From Triplophysa rosa (Eukaryota > Chordata > Actinopteri > Cypriniformes > Nemacheilidae), in NCBI RefSeq assembly GCF_024868665.1, contig NC_079907.1, forward strand, positions 15,083,696 to 15,147,695: a stretch of 64,000 nt of DNA, written 5' to 3'. Below the pieces are notes generated by a model that saw nothing but the letters and a program-made list of their open reading frames with translations, did not search any database and was not told the origin of the DNA. Made by a program: the position numbers and the translations under genes. This document shows positions 37,001 through 45,699 of the stretch, one piece after another; the first letter of the stretch is position 1; every line of letters begins with the position of its first letter.

Positions 37001-37623
37001 ATTGTTTAGTTTATTATTTTATTTTTTATTATTTTGGATTTTTCTTGAAACAAAACGTAACTCCCAGTTACATTTGTGCTATTTCATAATTTTGATTATT
37101 TTATTATAATTATAAAATGCACAAAACATAAAAAGGAATGAGTAAGAGACCCGAAACTTTTGAACGGTTGGGAATCTGATGTTTAATGTGACTAGGAGTT
37201 TTATAAGAAGCAGGATTTTGAGTTACAATATAATTGTGGGCAGGGCTACCCAGCATGATACATAGAACAAATAACCAATAAACTGGCAAAATATCCTCTA
37301 ATATGTCAAATGATGTCCGTGTTGTACAGTATGATGCGCTATTATGTTGTCTATTGGTCATTTTTAATAAGGCTGCAACTGTTTAATGGGCAAAGCATTA
37401 AGCAAACCCTTATTTCTAAGGTTGCTGTTGATCCTGTTACCTTCTGATTTGTGTGGAGGGCAGACTCTGGTGGATAGACGATGAAATGCCGTAGCGTGAA
37501 ACCGAAGCCCTGAGAGTTTTTCTGCAGCACCACTGTACGGGGACCCTTCCAGGCCACGCCCTGCCCTGAAAGGGGTTGAGTGTTCTGACTGGATGACAGT
37601 CCTCCATCTTTCTGGACTTTCGC
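17992..37623 (-). CDS. arhgap23: Rho GTPase-activating protein 23 (PDZ-PH-RhoGAP)
   Basis: This protein inactivates Rho-family GTPases by stimulating GTP hydrolysis; the PDZ and PH modules target it. Exons in order: 37441-37623, 34201-34225, 34022-34114, 33848-33926, 33687-33741, 30775-32194, 30324-30479, 28343-28454, 26696-26822 (or to 26833), 25862-26176, 25595-25656, 25364-25470, 25120-25238, 24788-24940, 24631-24709, 24436-24509, 24257-24346, 24046-24171, 22014-22055, 21697-21784, 21023-21054 and 17992-18846. They sum to about 4390 nt (about 1464 residues) against about 1490 in human ARHGAP23. The PDZ has [15 protein letters not shown] and [12 protein letters not shown]. The linker has [24 protein letters not shown] and [22 protein letters not shown]21 is the close alternative; the linker wording and chromosome-17 synteny favour 23. 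The first coding exon lies upstream of 37623 and is uncertain. Confidence 0.92.
19181..20506. mobile_element. Non-autonomous hAT element with 8-bp target duplication
   Basis: The termini CAGGGGTTGTCAAA and TTTTGAAAACCCCTG are flanked on both sides by the exact 8-mer TACTAGAT (19173-19180 and 20507-20514). Eight-base duplications and CAGGGGTT ends define hAT transposons. About 440 bp belong to the element itself; the rest is a nested insertion. Confidence 0.88.
19297..20180. mobile_element. Tc1/mariner-like element nested inside the hAT element
   Basis: The ends CACTGCTAGTCAAAGGTCTG and the mirrored CAAACTTTTGACTGGTAGTG are flanked by TA. The interior holds a second inverted pair around 19560-19635 versus 19870-19935 (GAAATCGAAAGCGAGG and its complement). 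No transposase frame is present. A related fragment occurs at about 33390-33632. Confidence 0.75.
20862..20935 (+). repeat. tRNA-derived SINE-like relic
   Basis: TTGGTAGAGCATGG (A-box-like) is followed 30 bp later by GGTTCAAATTC (B-box-like), the spacing of a tRNA-derived SINE head. Acceptor-stem pairing is poor and an AT-rich tail follows, so it is a retroposon relic, not a working tRNA gene. Confidence 0.4.
22085..22835. repeat. Dispersed repeat, family shared with 56147-57053
   Basis: Long blocks such as CCTACATTTACTTCAATA, TTATCATGACAAACATTATA, CATAAATTAGTGTGCATCAA, TAGTGGATTTTAGTGGTAGAG and AACACTTGGTGA recur in the same order at 56300-56760. It lies in an arhgap23 intron. No coding capacity and no clear terminal repeats; the superfamily is unknown. 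Confidence 0.65.
22848..23475. mobile_element. MITE with GCTGTGTCTCGTTTCG ends
   Basis: GCTGTGTCTCGTTTCGGAAG at the left is mirrored by CTTACGAAACGAGACACAGC at the right, and the GGAGG/CCTCC segments just inside are also mirrored. A 628-bp non-coding DNA element in an arhgap23 intron. Confidence 0.75.
24046..24940 (-). CDS. arhgap23: arhgap23 RhoGAP domain exons
   Basis: Five exons (24788-24940, 24631-24709, 24436-24509, 24257-24346, 24046-24171) encode the full RhoGAP fold. The catalytic arginine finger is in YTGIYRVPG. The helix [21 protein letters not shown] and the conserved Asn motif [12 protein letters not shown] are intact, so activity is expected. The acceptor of the first of these exons abuts a GT/GCGT microsatellite (24942-25004). 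Confidence 0.93.
24942..25004. repeat. (CA)n/(CGCA)n microsatellite at a splice acceptor
   Basis: ACACACACGCACGCACGCACG followed by a long AC run. On the transcribed minus strand it is a GT/GCGT repeat that runs directly into the TAG acceptor of the RhoGAP exon ending at 24940. The exon therefore lacks a normal pyrimidine tract. Confidence 0.9.
25862..26833 (-). CDS. arhgap23: arhgap23 PH domain exons
   Basis: Exon 26696-26822/26833 carries [10 protein letters not shown] and the first PH strand ([16 protein letters not shown]). Exon 25862-26176 carries the rest ([47 protein letters not shown], with the invariant C-terminal-helix Trp). The acceptor after GACCAG (exon end 26833) looks stronger, but it leaves the frame out of phase with the upstream exon 28343-28454. 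The acceptor eleven bases further in (26822) restores phase. A skipped small exon is the other explanation. Confidence 0.85.
26300..26580. mobile_element. GTTCACCC-family MITE, copy 5
   Basis: It opens TAGTTCACACTAAAAT and TCTGTCATCTTTTATTCACC, has AATGGAAGTCAATGGGGGCC in the middle, and closes TTTTTGCGTGAACTTTGC. It lies in the intron between the two PH exons. Confidence 0.7.
27409..27950. mobile_element. MITE with AAAGGGGTCATATGAC ends
   Basis: TTAAAGGGGTCATATGAC at the left and CATATGACCCCTTTAA at the right form the inverted termini of a 540-bp non-coding element in an arhgap23 intron. TTTAAA flanks both ends. Confidence 0.75.
28620..28926. repeat. Degraded repeat ending in GATTAATCGTTTGACAGCCC
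   Basis: The 3' block GCGATTAATCGTGATTAATC plus GTTTGACAGCCCTA is a recurrent terminus of fish DNA transposons. The 5' boundary is unclear. It is AT-rich and non-coding. Confidence 0.35.
29213..29628. mobile_element. GTTCACCC-family MITE, copy 6
   Basis: TCTGTCATGAATTACTCACC at the left mirrors GGTGAGTAAACGATGACAG at the right, and TGCCCCAGAACTGTTTGCTG lies in the middle. It ends GGGTGAAGTATCCCTTTAA. Confidence 0.7.
29629..30323. other. arhgap23 intron, no feature recognised
   Basis: Sequence between the MITE and the exon at 30324-30479, slightly purine-rich. I see no exon, repeat boundary or RNA gene. Confidence 0.35.
30775..32194 (-). CDS. arhgap23: arhgap23 large linker exon
   Basis: A 1420-nt exon starting [19 protein letters not shown] and ending at the split codon of IPFI/D. 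It encodes a long Ser/Gly/His-rich, probably disordered linker between PDZ and PH, with [13 protein letters not shown] and [13 protein letters not shown] as conserved islands. Length and position match the single large exon of the ARHGAP21/23 family. Confidence 0.9.
32730..33250. repeat. AT-rich degraded DNA element in arhgap23 intron
   Basis: ACTAATCGTAATCGTTTTTC at the left and ATAACCGTGATTATATCGTTTT near 33205 are weakly inverted, and the right end reads AATTGAGCAGCTCTA. The short open frame at 32756-32983 is not recognisable. Family unknown. Confidence 0.35.
33687..37623 (-). CDS. arhgap23: arhgap23 PDZ domain exons
   Basis: Exons 37441-37623, 34201-34225, 34022-34114, 33848-33926 and 33687-33741 join in phase. 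They give [64 protein letters not shown] and [16 protein letters not shown]. The carboxylate-binding loop is GFGF. The 3.2-kb intron 34226-37440 is filled by two DNA elements. Confidence 0.92.
34640..34800. other. GC-richer block with a hairpin in the PDZ intron
   Basis: CCTCTCGG (34706-) pairs with CCGAGAGG (to about 34731) across an 11-base loop, within GC-richer sequence in an otherwise AT-rich intron. It could be an alternative promoter or conserved element of arhgap23; the minus-strand frame across it has no recognised motif. Confidence 0.2.
34943..36519. mobile_element. About 1.6-kb non-autonomous DNA element with GGGT(T)GCGTTTCCC ends
   Basis: AGGGTTGCGTTTCCCAAAAG at 34944 is mirrored by TTGTTCGGGAAACGCACCCC at 36500-36519, and subterminal ACGATGGTTTTGGG-type blocks are mirrored too. 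No transposase frame. It lies in the arhgap23 intron 34226-37440. Confidence 0.65.
36607..37172. mobile_element. Short element with CACTACTGTTGAAAAGTTT ends
   Basis: TACACTACTGTTGAAAAGTT at the left is imperfectly mirrored by CGAAACTTTTGAACGGTTG at the right, the end type of small Tc1/mariner-like fish elements. AT-rich and non-coding. Confidence 0.5.
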
Positions 37624-37738
37624 CTGTAACAAACCAAAGTAACGTGAGAAAACGGATATGAACATCCACAAGGCAACTTCTCAGAATGTTATGACATAAT
37701 ATGTTCAGATGTCTATAGGATGTCATGGATGAGTCATT

Positions 37739-38166
37739 AAAGTGAAAGTTCACCCAAAAATGAAAATTCTGTCATCATTTATTCAGCCTCATGTCTTTCA
37801 TACCTGTTTAAATTACTCTGTTCTGATGAACACAGAAAGATATTTGGAAGAATGTTAGCAATTTTCAATTCTATGACATCATTAACTGCCATAGTAGGAA
37901 ACATTTAATGGTAGTCAAAGGTGCCCTAAACTGTTTGTTTTCCTAAATTCTTCAAAATATCTCACTTCTCACTCACAAAAATTGATTAAATTTTTTTTCC
38001 TACTATGGTAGTGGATGATGTCACAGAACTGAAAATGGCTAACATTCTCCCACCTATATATTTCTTTGTGTTTAACAGAACAAAGAAATTTATATAGGTT
38101 TGAAAGAACCTGAGGATGAGTAAATGATGACAGAATTTTCATTTTTGGGTGAACTATCCCTTTAAG
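37739..38166. mobile_element. GTTCACCC-family MITE, copy 7 (best preserved)
   Basis: It starts AAAGTTCACCCAAAAATG and ends CATTTTTGGGTGAACTATCC, with TTAA at both outer edges (37737-37740 and 38160-38164). Internal halves are mirrored. The TTAA flanks could be a target duplication. Confidence 0.8.
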
Positions 38167-39778
38167 GTGACCGGAGAGGTTTCCGCTCTCCATCATAACG
38201 TCACAAAGGATTTAATGGTGAGTGGGCGTGTGTTTTAATTATAATGTTCATTTCGGTAAACTCCACCCACCTTGAGGGCATGACCCCTTTAGACAAAGTA
38301 GTAGTGAGGAATGTCTGAGGAATTTCTATTCTAAATGGAGATGCTAAGAAAAACCACCACATGGGACTTAAAAAATAAATACAGCGGGTCCTGTTGTAAA
38401 ATAAACCAGAGCAGATGGGCCTTGCAGCAGTGAACACCCATAATGTAAAAATGTGTGAATAAAGGTCATCTTTGACTCCAGGTCACATGACAGAAAGTCC
38501 ATTCACAAGAAGAGCAATACTTAAAAAGCGAACTATAACGCTAACTATACTAGCATCCACACCAACGGACAATAGTGTTGTTTATTTTAAGCTTGCACTG
38601 TGCAGTTTTCTTTTAGGTTCAGTTGGGTTTATTGATTGATTTCAAACAACTATTTTACCCCTCTGCCCACCCAATTCCTCTTCCAGTGGCTCCATTCCAC
38701 AAGACCTCACCCCAGCATTCCATCACCTAACACACCAGGCGGTGCTGCAGTGCCGGAAAACAACAACAGGAAATGGAAACTCTGAAGCAGGAAGTGCAGT
38801 ACCTCCCTTAACTGGCTATTAAGGGAATCCTCTACACTCCAAAAATAATCCTGACTAATAGAGATCTTCATCATTTAGATAAGAGACGTTCGGTACACAC
38901 AACACTTACAAAACTTTTCAGCACTTCCCAGAAATTTTTGTGGCACTTCCTTAACTTATGCATACTTGTTCTGTCTCCAAGGCAACACTTCCTGTCCCCG
39001 TTTCTCTGAAGTATGTCAAAGCTACACTGTCCATCTGTCCTTGTTCTCTCTTAGGCCTTAAATATGGTCATAGCATTGACCTTGGCCATGGTGGTGTATC
39101 TACAATAGTGTCCAAAAGTGATGTCCGGGGGTATACTTGTACAATATTAGCTTTTCATTCCCCTCAGGTTAGATTAAACCAAAAAAATATGAGATATATG
39201 GTACAAAATGAAAAAAAAACACTATTTATTTGACTTTACATTTATTTGATAAAAGTATGTTATTTGACAAAAAAGAAAAACTACCCTCTTTACCAATGAA
39301 ATATCAGGGAATATGTTTTTTTTTTTTACAAAAAAGCTCATATGAAATATAGTATACATTGACTACAATTGTATCTGTTATGAATTTGTTTATTCTTTCA
39401 TTTAATCATTTTTTATAGCCATTTTTAGTAGTGACTTAATCTCTGTGCATGAGTTGTGTGTAATTTTCTGTCAGGTCAAGTTTTATGAAATATATTTTTA
39501 AATAAAACGTTTATTTTCAAGTTGGTCATCACTTTTGGCGACTACTGTAAATAAAAATCCAAATGAAGAGATGATAAAGCTTAGATAATGACAAAGGAAC
39601 ATTATGAAATAGCTACAATTTTTATCTTTTCAGCTTTCATGTTATTATTTTTAGCAATTCTGTTATGTGCTTTTTTCTATTTTTATTTATTTTTTATACT
39701 GCTATATAAATTAATGAAGTTCATTTTAAATTAAATTAATTGTAAAAATATAAAGTTTTCGTAAAAATTTTTATTTAA
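38167..39778. other. Upstream arhgap23 intron or 5' flank, no feature recognised
   Basis: Mostly AT-rich. The block 38640-38830 is less AT-rich and non-repetitive. No exon, repeat boundary or RNA gene identified. Confidence 0.35.
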
Positions 39779-40589
39779 AGGTGCAATGTATGAAATTTAG
39801 CGGCATCTAGTGGTGAGATTGCTATTTGCAACCAACAGCTCACCCCCCCTTTTAAAGCGGCTGACACAGGACTAAAGCTCAGTTTAAACTTGTGCGCCGT
39901 AGACTACGTGTCGGTTTTAATTTATACTTCTGTGTCATTGTCCAAGTCGACAGGCAATGTCCACTAGGCGTCAGTGTCCACGCACGTGTTGCATGTGTAA
40001 CCAAGACAAGAGCCGAATAAGAAGCAGCTCCTTTGAGAAGCATTAGCAGTGATAGCAGCAAGTAAACAGTCACTTTTGTGATGTTAAATACAGAAGAACA
40101 AATAATTTACTTAGATAATTCATTTGGAAATGCGTTTGAGTAAACATGACGCTATCGCAGAGTTTTTTTACCTGAGGGAGGGGTTCAAACAGACCAATCA
40201 CAGCGCTTGCGGTCCGCGTGTTGAGTTGACGCGTTGTTACATTTTTGGAGAGGTGCGCGTCAGGCTACGGCGTGGGTCCTACGTGCGAGTATAAACTGAG
40301 CTTAAGATGTCGTCACGTTATTGCTACTTTGCCGAAGGAGATAATGTATGTATTTACACGTTCCGTAGTGCAGTTTGTCCGTTTAGGGCTACTGTAGAAA
40401 CAACACGGTGAATTCCATTCAAGGAGACCTGCGGTGTGTAGATAGACATAGCTCATTCTAAGGTAATAAAAACATAACACTTCATTAGGTAAGCTCTTTA
40501 TACACCTCTGAAAACATACAGTAGTTGTAGTTGTATATTGTATTGCATTTCTGTCAATAGATCCTCTAAACAAATTACACATAGCACCT
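39779..40589. mobile_element. DNA element with AGGTGCAATGTATG ends, carrying a nested element
   Basis: AGGTGCAATGTATGAAATTT at 39779 is imperfectly mirrored by AAATTACACATAGCACCT ending at 40589. A second element is inserted inside at 39877-40301. No coding capacity. Confidence 0.55.
39877..40301. mobile_element. Inner nested MITE with GCTCAGTTTAAACTTG ends
   Basis: GCTCAGTTTAAACTTGTGCG at the left and CGTGCGAGTATAAACTGAGC at the right form its inverted termini. About 425 bp, moderately CpG-rich, non-coding. Confidence 0.65.
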
Positions 40590-41587
40590 AAATTATTTTA
40601 GTGCCTCTTTCGTTTCAAGTTTTTCAGAAAATATTTGGGCCAATATTGTATTCGATTAGCAGAAATATTTTAATAGTTCTAGCAACTATAACAACATTAC
40701 AACTGATCACAAAAAGAAAAGGACATGCGGGGAAACAAACAAGAAGAGGAGTAAGAAATAGAGAGAGAGACTACAAAAACAAAAATGTGATGAAAGTGTT
40801 GCTTTGAAATGACAGGATGCCTCAGTGCATTCCAGGACCAGCATGTCACACTCTAGTGATGATACACACATGAGTGTTAGATGACATTCCAGTGCACAAC
40901 AACACACCATCAGTCCTTACTGATAATACGAACATTAGTTTGTAATGTCAGTTTAAAAGAAACCAATAACAGCCCTCAGGCATCTGACCCATTTCTCATC
41001 TGCTTGGGAGAGAATCATTCATGAAAGATAAAACTCTCAATATGAAAGACAGTTCAGTGGTCAGTTCAACGGTCCACGTTCAGGGATAATAGAAAAAGCA
41101 ACACACTTCTGCGAGAACGTAGAGTGCATATCGTGAGTCACTCCTGCCATCACACATACACACCAAACCAAACACAAATGTTTACTGCAGGCATGGGAGC
41201 CACTCTGAATCTTTTCCTCTCCACTGGACTCCTCTGCAAGCTCTCATTACGTAAGCCACGGTGCGTGCAGAAACAACCACAGCACACTGAAACATCTAAA
41301 CAAAGCTGCATTTCTGAATGAAAATGTGGACAAAGCCGGTGCCAAACACATCATTGAGAGACACATACAGTACATACATAGTGACGCCACACATAACCAG
41401 AGTCGGAGTTTCGCGTGACACTTGGATTAAAGAGATGGTGAAACATAAAGGTACACGCGAGCATGAACAGCTATTTGTAAAAAGATCTGACAGGAATACT
41501 TCATGTTGTTGAGATTTGCATAAGATGTGTGATGTCACTGTTTACCATCCCGTCGCTTCAGCATCAAAGATGTGAATCATCTCTTAC

Positions 41588-41800
41588 CCTTTTCAGATTC
41601 CAAAGCATTCTGTTGATTCTGTTGAGCCGTGCCAGATGGGGTTGGTCATCAGCACTCCTAAGAATCGCCAACCATATGCAGCGGGGCTCTGGGTGGCTGC
41701 AGTCCACTCCTACGGATACTTTGAAACACCATTCCTTACCCAACGGAGCTGGGACTCTGGATGTGTACTGTTTGACTGAGCACATAATCAGTCCGACCAT
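41588..41800 (-). CDS. arhgap23: Candidate upstream coding exon of arhgap23 (tentative)
   Basis: An open frame from an ATG at 41798-41800 ends at ...NRMLWNLKR with a good donor (AAAAGG/GTAAGAG). It joins in phase 0 to the first PDZ exon (AKVQKDGG...). I do not recognise the peptide, and ARHGAP23 N-termini vary between isoforms. Chance is a real alternative. Confidence 0.25.
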
Positions 41801-43051
41801 TGGAAAGCGGACGCTGGATCCACCACCACAGGGCAAAACGTGGCCATGTCAGCCGGGCACCGAGATCAAGCGAAAAGGGCATCAAAAGCCATTCCTGGTC
41901 CTCACACCAAAAGGATCCCTTTCCACACCCTCATACTGGTTTCTTCAAGAACTTACTTCAGAATTCCCAATTCAGTCATCTTTCATTTTATGGCATTCCC
42001 TTACAAAGTGTTATCTTACATAAAACACAACCATGTTGTCACCAGATGGATCTGTTCCTAGCTCAACATGTGATAAGTCAGCATAGCTCTGTCAGACTGC
42101 TCTCCATTCATAAACACAAGTCACCTCCCAAATGAATATGTTGCGTTCCTTGACAGGGTCCGCGTGTGACTCACAGCCTCTCGGAGGTCTCCCCTCCCGC
42201 AATATCTTTCAGGTTCACCCTCCAATCCTCAAGTGGACTGAACCATCAGGCCTCAAGTCTGTTGGCTGTTGTATGCCACAGCCTTTAGAAATGAATAATG
42301 CCAGTCTTGAGGTAGCAAAGCAAATCTAAATGAAAAAAGTCAGCTTTGAAAGGCTGACCAGTAGTTTCCGATGAAACATACGATCCCCTATAAGCTGTCT
42401 ATTTTGATCCTCAACTGGCATGACTTGGTATACATTTTTACAGCAGCGTCCCCATCCTTCGCTTCTCCAGCTAATGAGTAGCTTTCCAGAGCCAAGTAGA
42501 ACACTGTCCCAAAGCATAGGTCGTCATATCTGTCAGCTCAGTGTGAACTCTGCCAATCACATGACTGGGGGGGATTCAATCTCTCAATCACTCCACCTCT
42601 CTTTCCTGTTCCACACTATCCCCATCCCGCTTCATCATGCTGGCTGTGTGATGGAGCAGCTCTTTCACACTTGCACACCCTCTCTCTCTCTCTCACTCTC
42701 TCTCTGGTTGACTCGCCCTGCATCACTGTCAGCTCATTTTAAACTCAGAGACCTGGCCGTCACTGCTTGTTTCCTGCTAAACTACCAAGCACACACTCAA
42801 AATTAAGCGTGTACGTGTGTGTGTGTGCATAGTCGAGCCATCCCATAATTTATTGCTTTTTGCATAGGCAACCGTGTGGTAGAGACAAACACTTTTCGTC
42901 TTACTGTAATGAAATTGTGTTCAACTCCATATTAAATTAAAGTCATATTAGCATATTCTTACTACACGGCTGTAACCATTTTATTGTGACATTAATTAAA
43001 TAAATAAACGATGCTATCTGTCAAATTTATCATTCATTTAGTTTATTTTGT
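41801..43051. other. Interval between arhgap23 side and the DIRS element
   Basis: No gene recognised. A CT-rich simple repeat lies at 42680-42705. Open frames on the plus strand (41529-42135, 42420-42806) show no motif or splice support. Confidence 0.35.
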
Positions 43052-43078
43052 GTTCCCTTTCTGTCGGTCTCTCGACGT

Positions 43079-43252
43079 TGTGTCGAACCGACAGATGGGG
43101 TTCGCCCTTGAGAACCAATCACTTCCGACTTCTTAGAAAAGGCCAATGAAAATTGGCGAATGAAATTTGCATGCCGGACTCCGCCCCCAGATATCCGGGT
43201 ATAAAAGGGAGACGGCGTGCCTCATTCATTCACCTTTTGTTCTTCGGAGCCT
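43079..43252. repeat. Left inverted terminal repeat of the DIRS element
   Basis: About 170 bp that reappear in reverse complement at 49071-49241 with only scattered mismatches. It includes AATTTGCATGCCGGACTCCG and a TATA-like GGTATAAAAGGGA near 43198-43210, which may be the element promoter. Confidence 0.9.
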
Positions 43253-43361
43253 TCGCTCATGATCAACAGACTTCGCTACAAGACTGCCGGCTCTACGATG
43301 TGGTGCAGCGGACTGTCCCTTCCTGCAGCGACTTCCCCTGGGCGTCTCGGCGGTTCCAGAA

Positions 43362-44174
43362 GTGTTCGAGTTTTTTTCTCTAAAAGAGCAAATTTCTCCA
43401 GCGTGGCATGTCCCGCTGTTCTCTTGGGTGCAACACACTCATCGAGGAGGGGGACGGACACGATGTCTGCTTCCAGTACGCTGGGGCAGATGTTGTGGAT
43501 ACGTCCTGCCCGCACTGCGGGCGGCTGACGATTCAGACGTTGCGTCATGGGTGGCTGTGTTCCCACGGGACTCAGCCACCACCTTGTCTGCTTCCCGTTC
43601 CGTGACGGCAGGACTACGGCCCTGCCGGCCCTGCCGATTCCTTGAAGCTCCCTCCCTCGGGGGGTCGAGATCAGGAAGAAGCGGATGTCGAAATGTCAGC
43701 CATGCTTTCCCGGGCCGCCGGCATTGGGTTGCGGTGCACCGCACTGCCTCTCCCAACACTCGCGGCTGGATACACGGTACATCGGGCTTGAGAGAGGCTC
43801 CAAGCCGCACTCGCCCTCAGTGCCGTGTTTCCCAGGAAGTGCATGAGGAACCTAGTACGACCTGGAACACCCCCTTCGGCACGTACACGTCAACTAGTTC
43901 CATCACCCTTTCTTCCCTCGATGGTGGGGCAGCTAGAGGATACGTCGATGTCCCCCAGGGGCTCGACCTAGACTCCCGTCCAAAACACGTAGGCTTTTCG
44001 GCATCTGAGGTGTCGAGAGCTTACTCTGCTGAGGACCAAGCTGTCCCCTCTCTCCATGCTATGGCCTTCCTGCAGGCCAATGCGCGGAGAGAGCTCCACG
44101 AGGGTAAGACCGACCCAGCGCTTATGCAGGAACTCCGCTGCTTCACCGACCTCGCTCTCGGGCGAACAAGGTGA
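43362..44174 (+). pseudogene. DIRS gag-like region (frameshifted)
   Basis: The overlapping frames 43362-44174 and 43408-43605 share a product. The second contains CPHCGRLTIQTLR, a Cys/His cluster of the type found in fish DIRS gag proteins. The need to change frame near 43590 indicates a frameshift. The N-terminal start is uncertain. Confidence 0.55.
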
Positions 44175-44935
44175 TCGCGCGGGCCCTGGGTCGGGCGATG
44201 TCCACACTTGTGGTCCAGGAGAGACACCTCTGGCTGAACCTTGCACAGTGAGTAACTCTGAGAAAGTCCGCTTTCTCGATGCACCCATCTCGCAAGGGGG
44301 GGCTGTTTGGTGATACTGTCGAGTTCGACAGTTAGGGAGCAGACAGAGGATATCACGTATGTCCTCCCCAGCCGCGACTCGACCGCCCTCTGGCCGCCGA
44401 GATCCCGTGCACCGTCTGCTTCCCAGCAGCCCTGGTCCTCTTCGAGACATAGAAGCTAATAAGAACGTAACCTTTGCTCCAATTGATTTATGTTGTCATA
44501 TAGTCACATGATGTCATTGGTCACCTGGTCTTCATATGTGGTGCTTATGTGGCACCGCTCATAAACACCACACCACTAAGTGTAAATAAAATTTATTTAT
44601 CATTTCAAAGACCCCAAAACACAAAACAGTCTTTAACAGACAACCAGTCCACATGCGTTTTTCAATCCATCCATTGAGTTGCTGGAGCCTCATAATTAAT
44701 ATCTTATATATGTTTCTGCAAGTTTTTAGAGAGGGGTGTTGTGCCGATGCATCACTTTGCATCACTTGCGTTGTACTTGCGTGAAGGGGGCAGGTGTCTG
44801 TATGGGCTGTACGGGCTGGGATGAGTGGAAGGGAAGACATCGAAGAGGAGACCACCACCCCATCAGCAGCCGCGGTGAAAGCCAATGCGGCCCTCATGGG
44901 AAGACCCCAGGGAGTTCGAGAATACCTTTCTAAAA

Positions 44936-45357
44936 GTTTTCTCCCTCTCTGGGCGTTTATCACAGCCGCTCTCACGGCTGTGCCTTCGGCAACTCGACGT
45001 TGCGTCCACCGTGACGACGTTGCGTCACGGCGAGACCCAATGTCGAGGATAATCAGCAGCCTAAGCACTCTCAATCGACGGTGCTTTGTGCCACATCATC
45101 GTCAGCCGCTCTCACCCTCTGCACGACGGTGTTCGGCAACTCTACGTTGCGGCAAGACCCAATGTCGAGGATAATCAGCAGCCTAAGCACTCTCAATCGA
45201 CGGTGCTTTGTGCCACATCATCGTCTGGGTATTATCACAGCCGCTCTCACCCTCTACACGACGGTGTTCGGCAACTCGACATAGCGGCAAGACCCAATGT
45301 CAAGGATAATCATCAGCCTAAGCACTCTAATTCGATGGTGCGTTGTGCTACATCTTC
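44936..45357 (+). repeat. About 130-bp tandem repeat, three copies, inside the DIRS element
   Basis: Units begin near 44965, 45103 and 45238 (CAGCCGCTCTCAC...) and share CAAGACCCAATGTCGAGG, CAGCCTAAGCACTCT and GGTGCTTTGTGCCACATC. The first unit is slightly longer and begins with a small CACGGCTGTG variation. They lie between gag and RT remnants. Confidence 0.85.
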
Positions 45358-45699
45358 GCCAGACAGGTAAAACTGCAGAGCCGATCTCCTCCCCGGGGGT
45401 CCCCCCCACGGCGAGGGATTCGTAGTGCCAGCCATCGAACCACCCCCGGGAGGTCGATGAAGCAGAACGTACCCCTAGCCTCCCTGTCGGTCCCTGGGAG
45501 CCTGACAAGAGCTTCCCAAACCGTCATGGTGACTACGGGATACGGTCCGTCTCGGCTACACGATCCAACTCCCCGGACGCCCACCCAAGTTTCGGGGCAT
45601 TCTCTTAACCTCAGCAGAGGCAAGGATGCCCCGTGCTTCGGGCCGAGGTCGCCACCCCTCTGGTGAGGAAGCGATCGTGCTCGTCCCTCTAGCCGAGAT

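Noticed and set aside
17992..37623. ARHGAP27, the human neighbour of HEXIM1
   Set aside because: ARHGAP27 has SH3/WW modules and no PDZ; here the PDZ text and linker motifs match ARHGAP21/23.
41529..42135. Plus-strand open frames of 111-164 codons
   Set aside because: No motif, no splice context and no composition change; chance frames in less AT-rich DNA.
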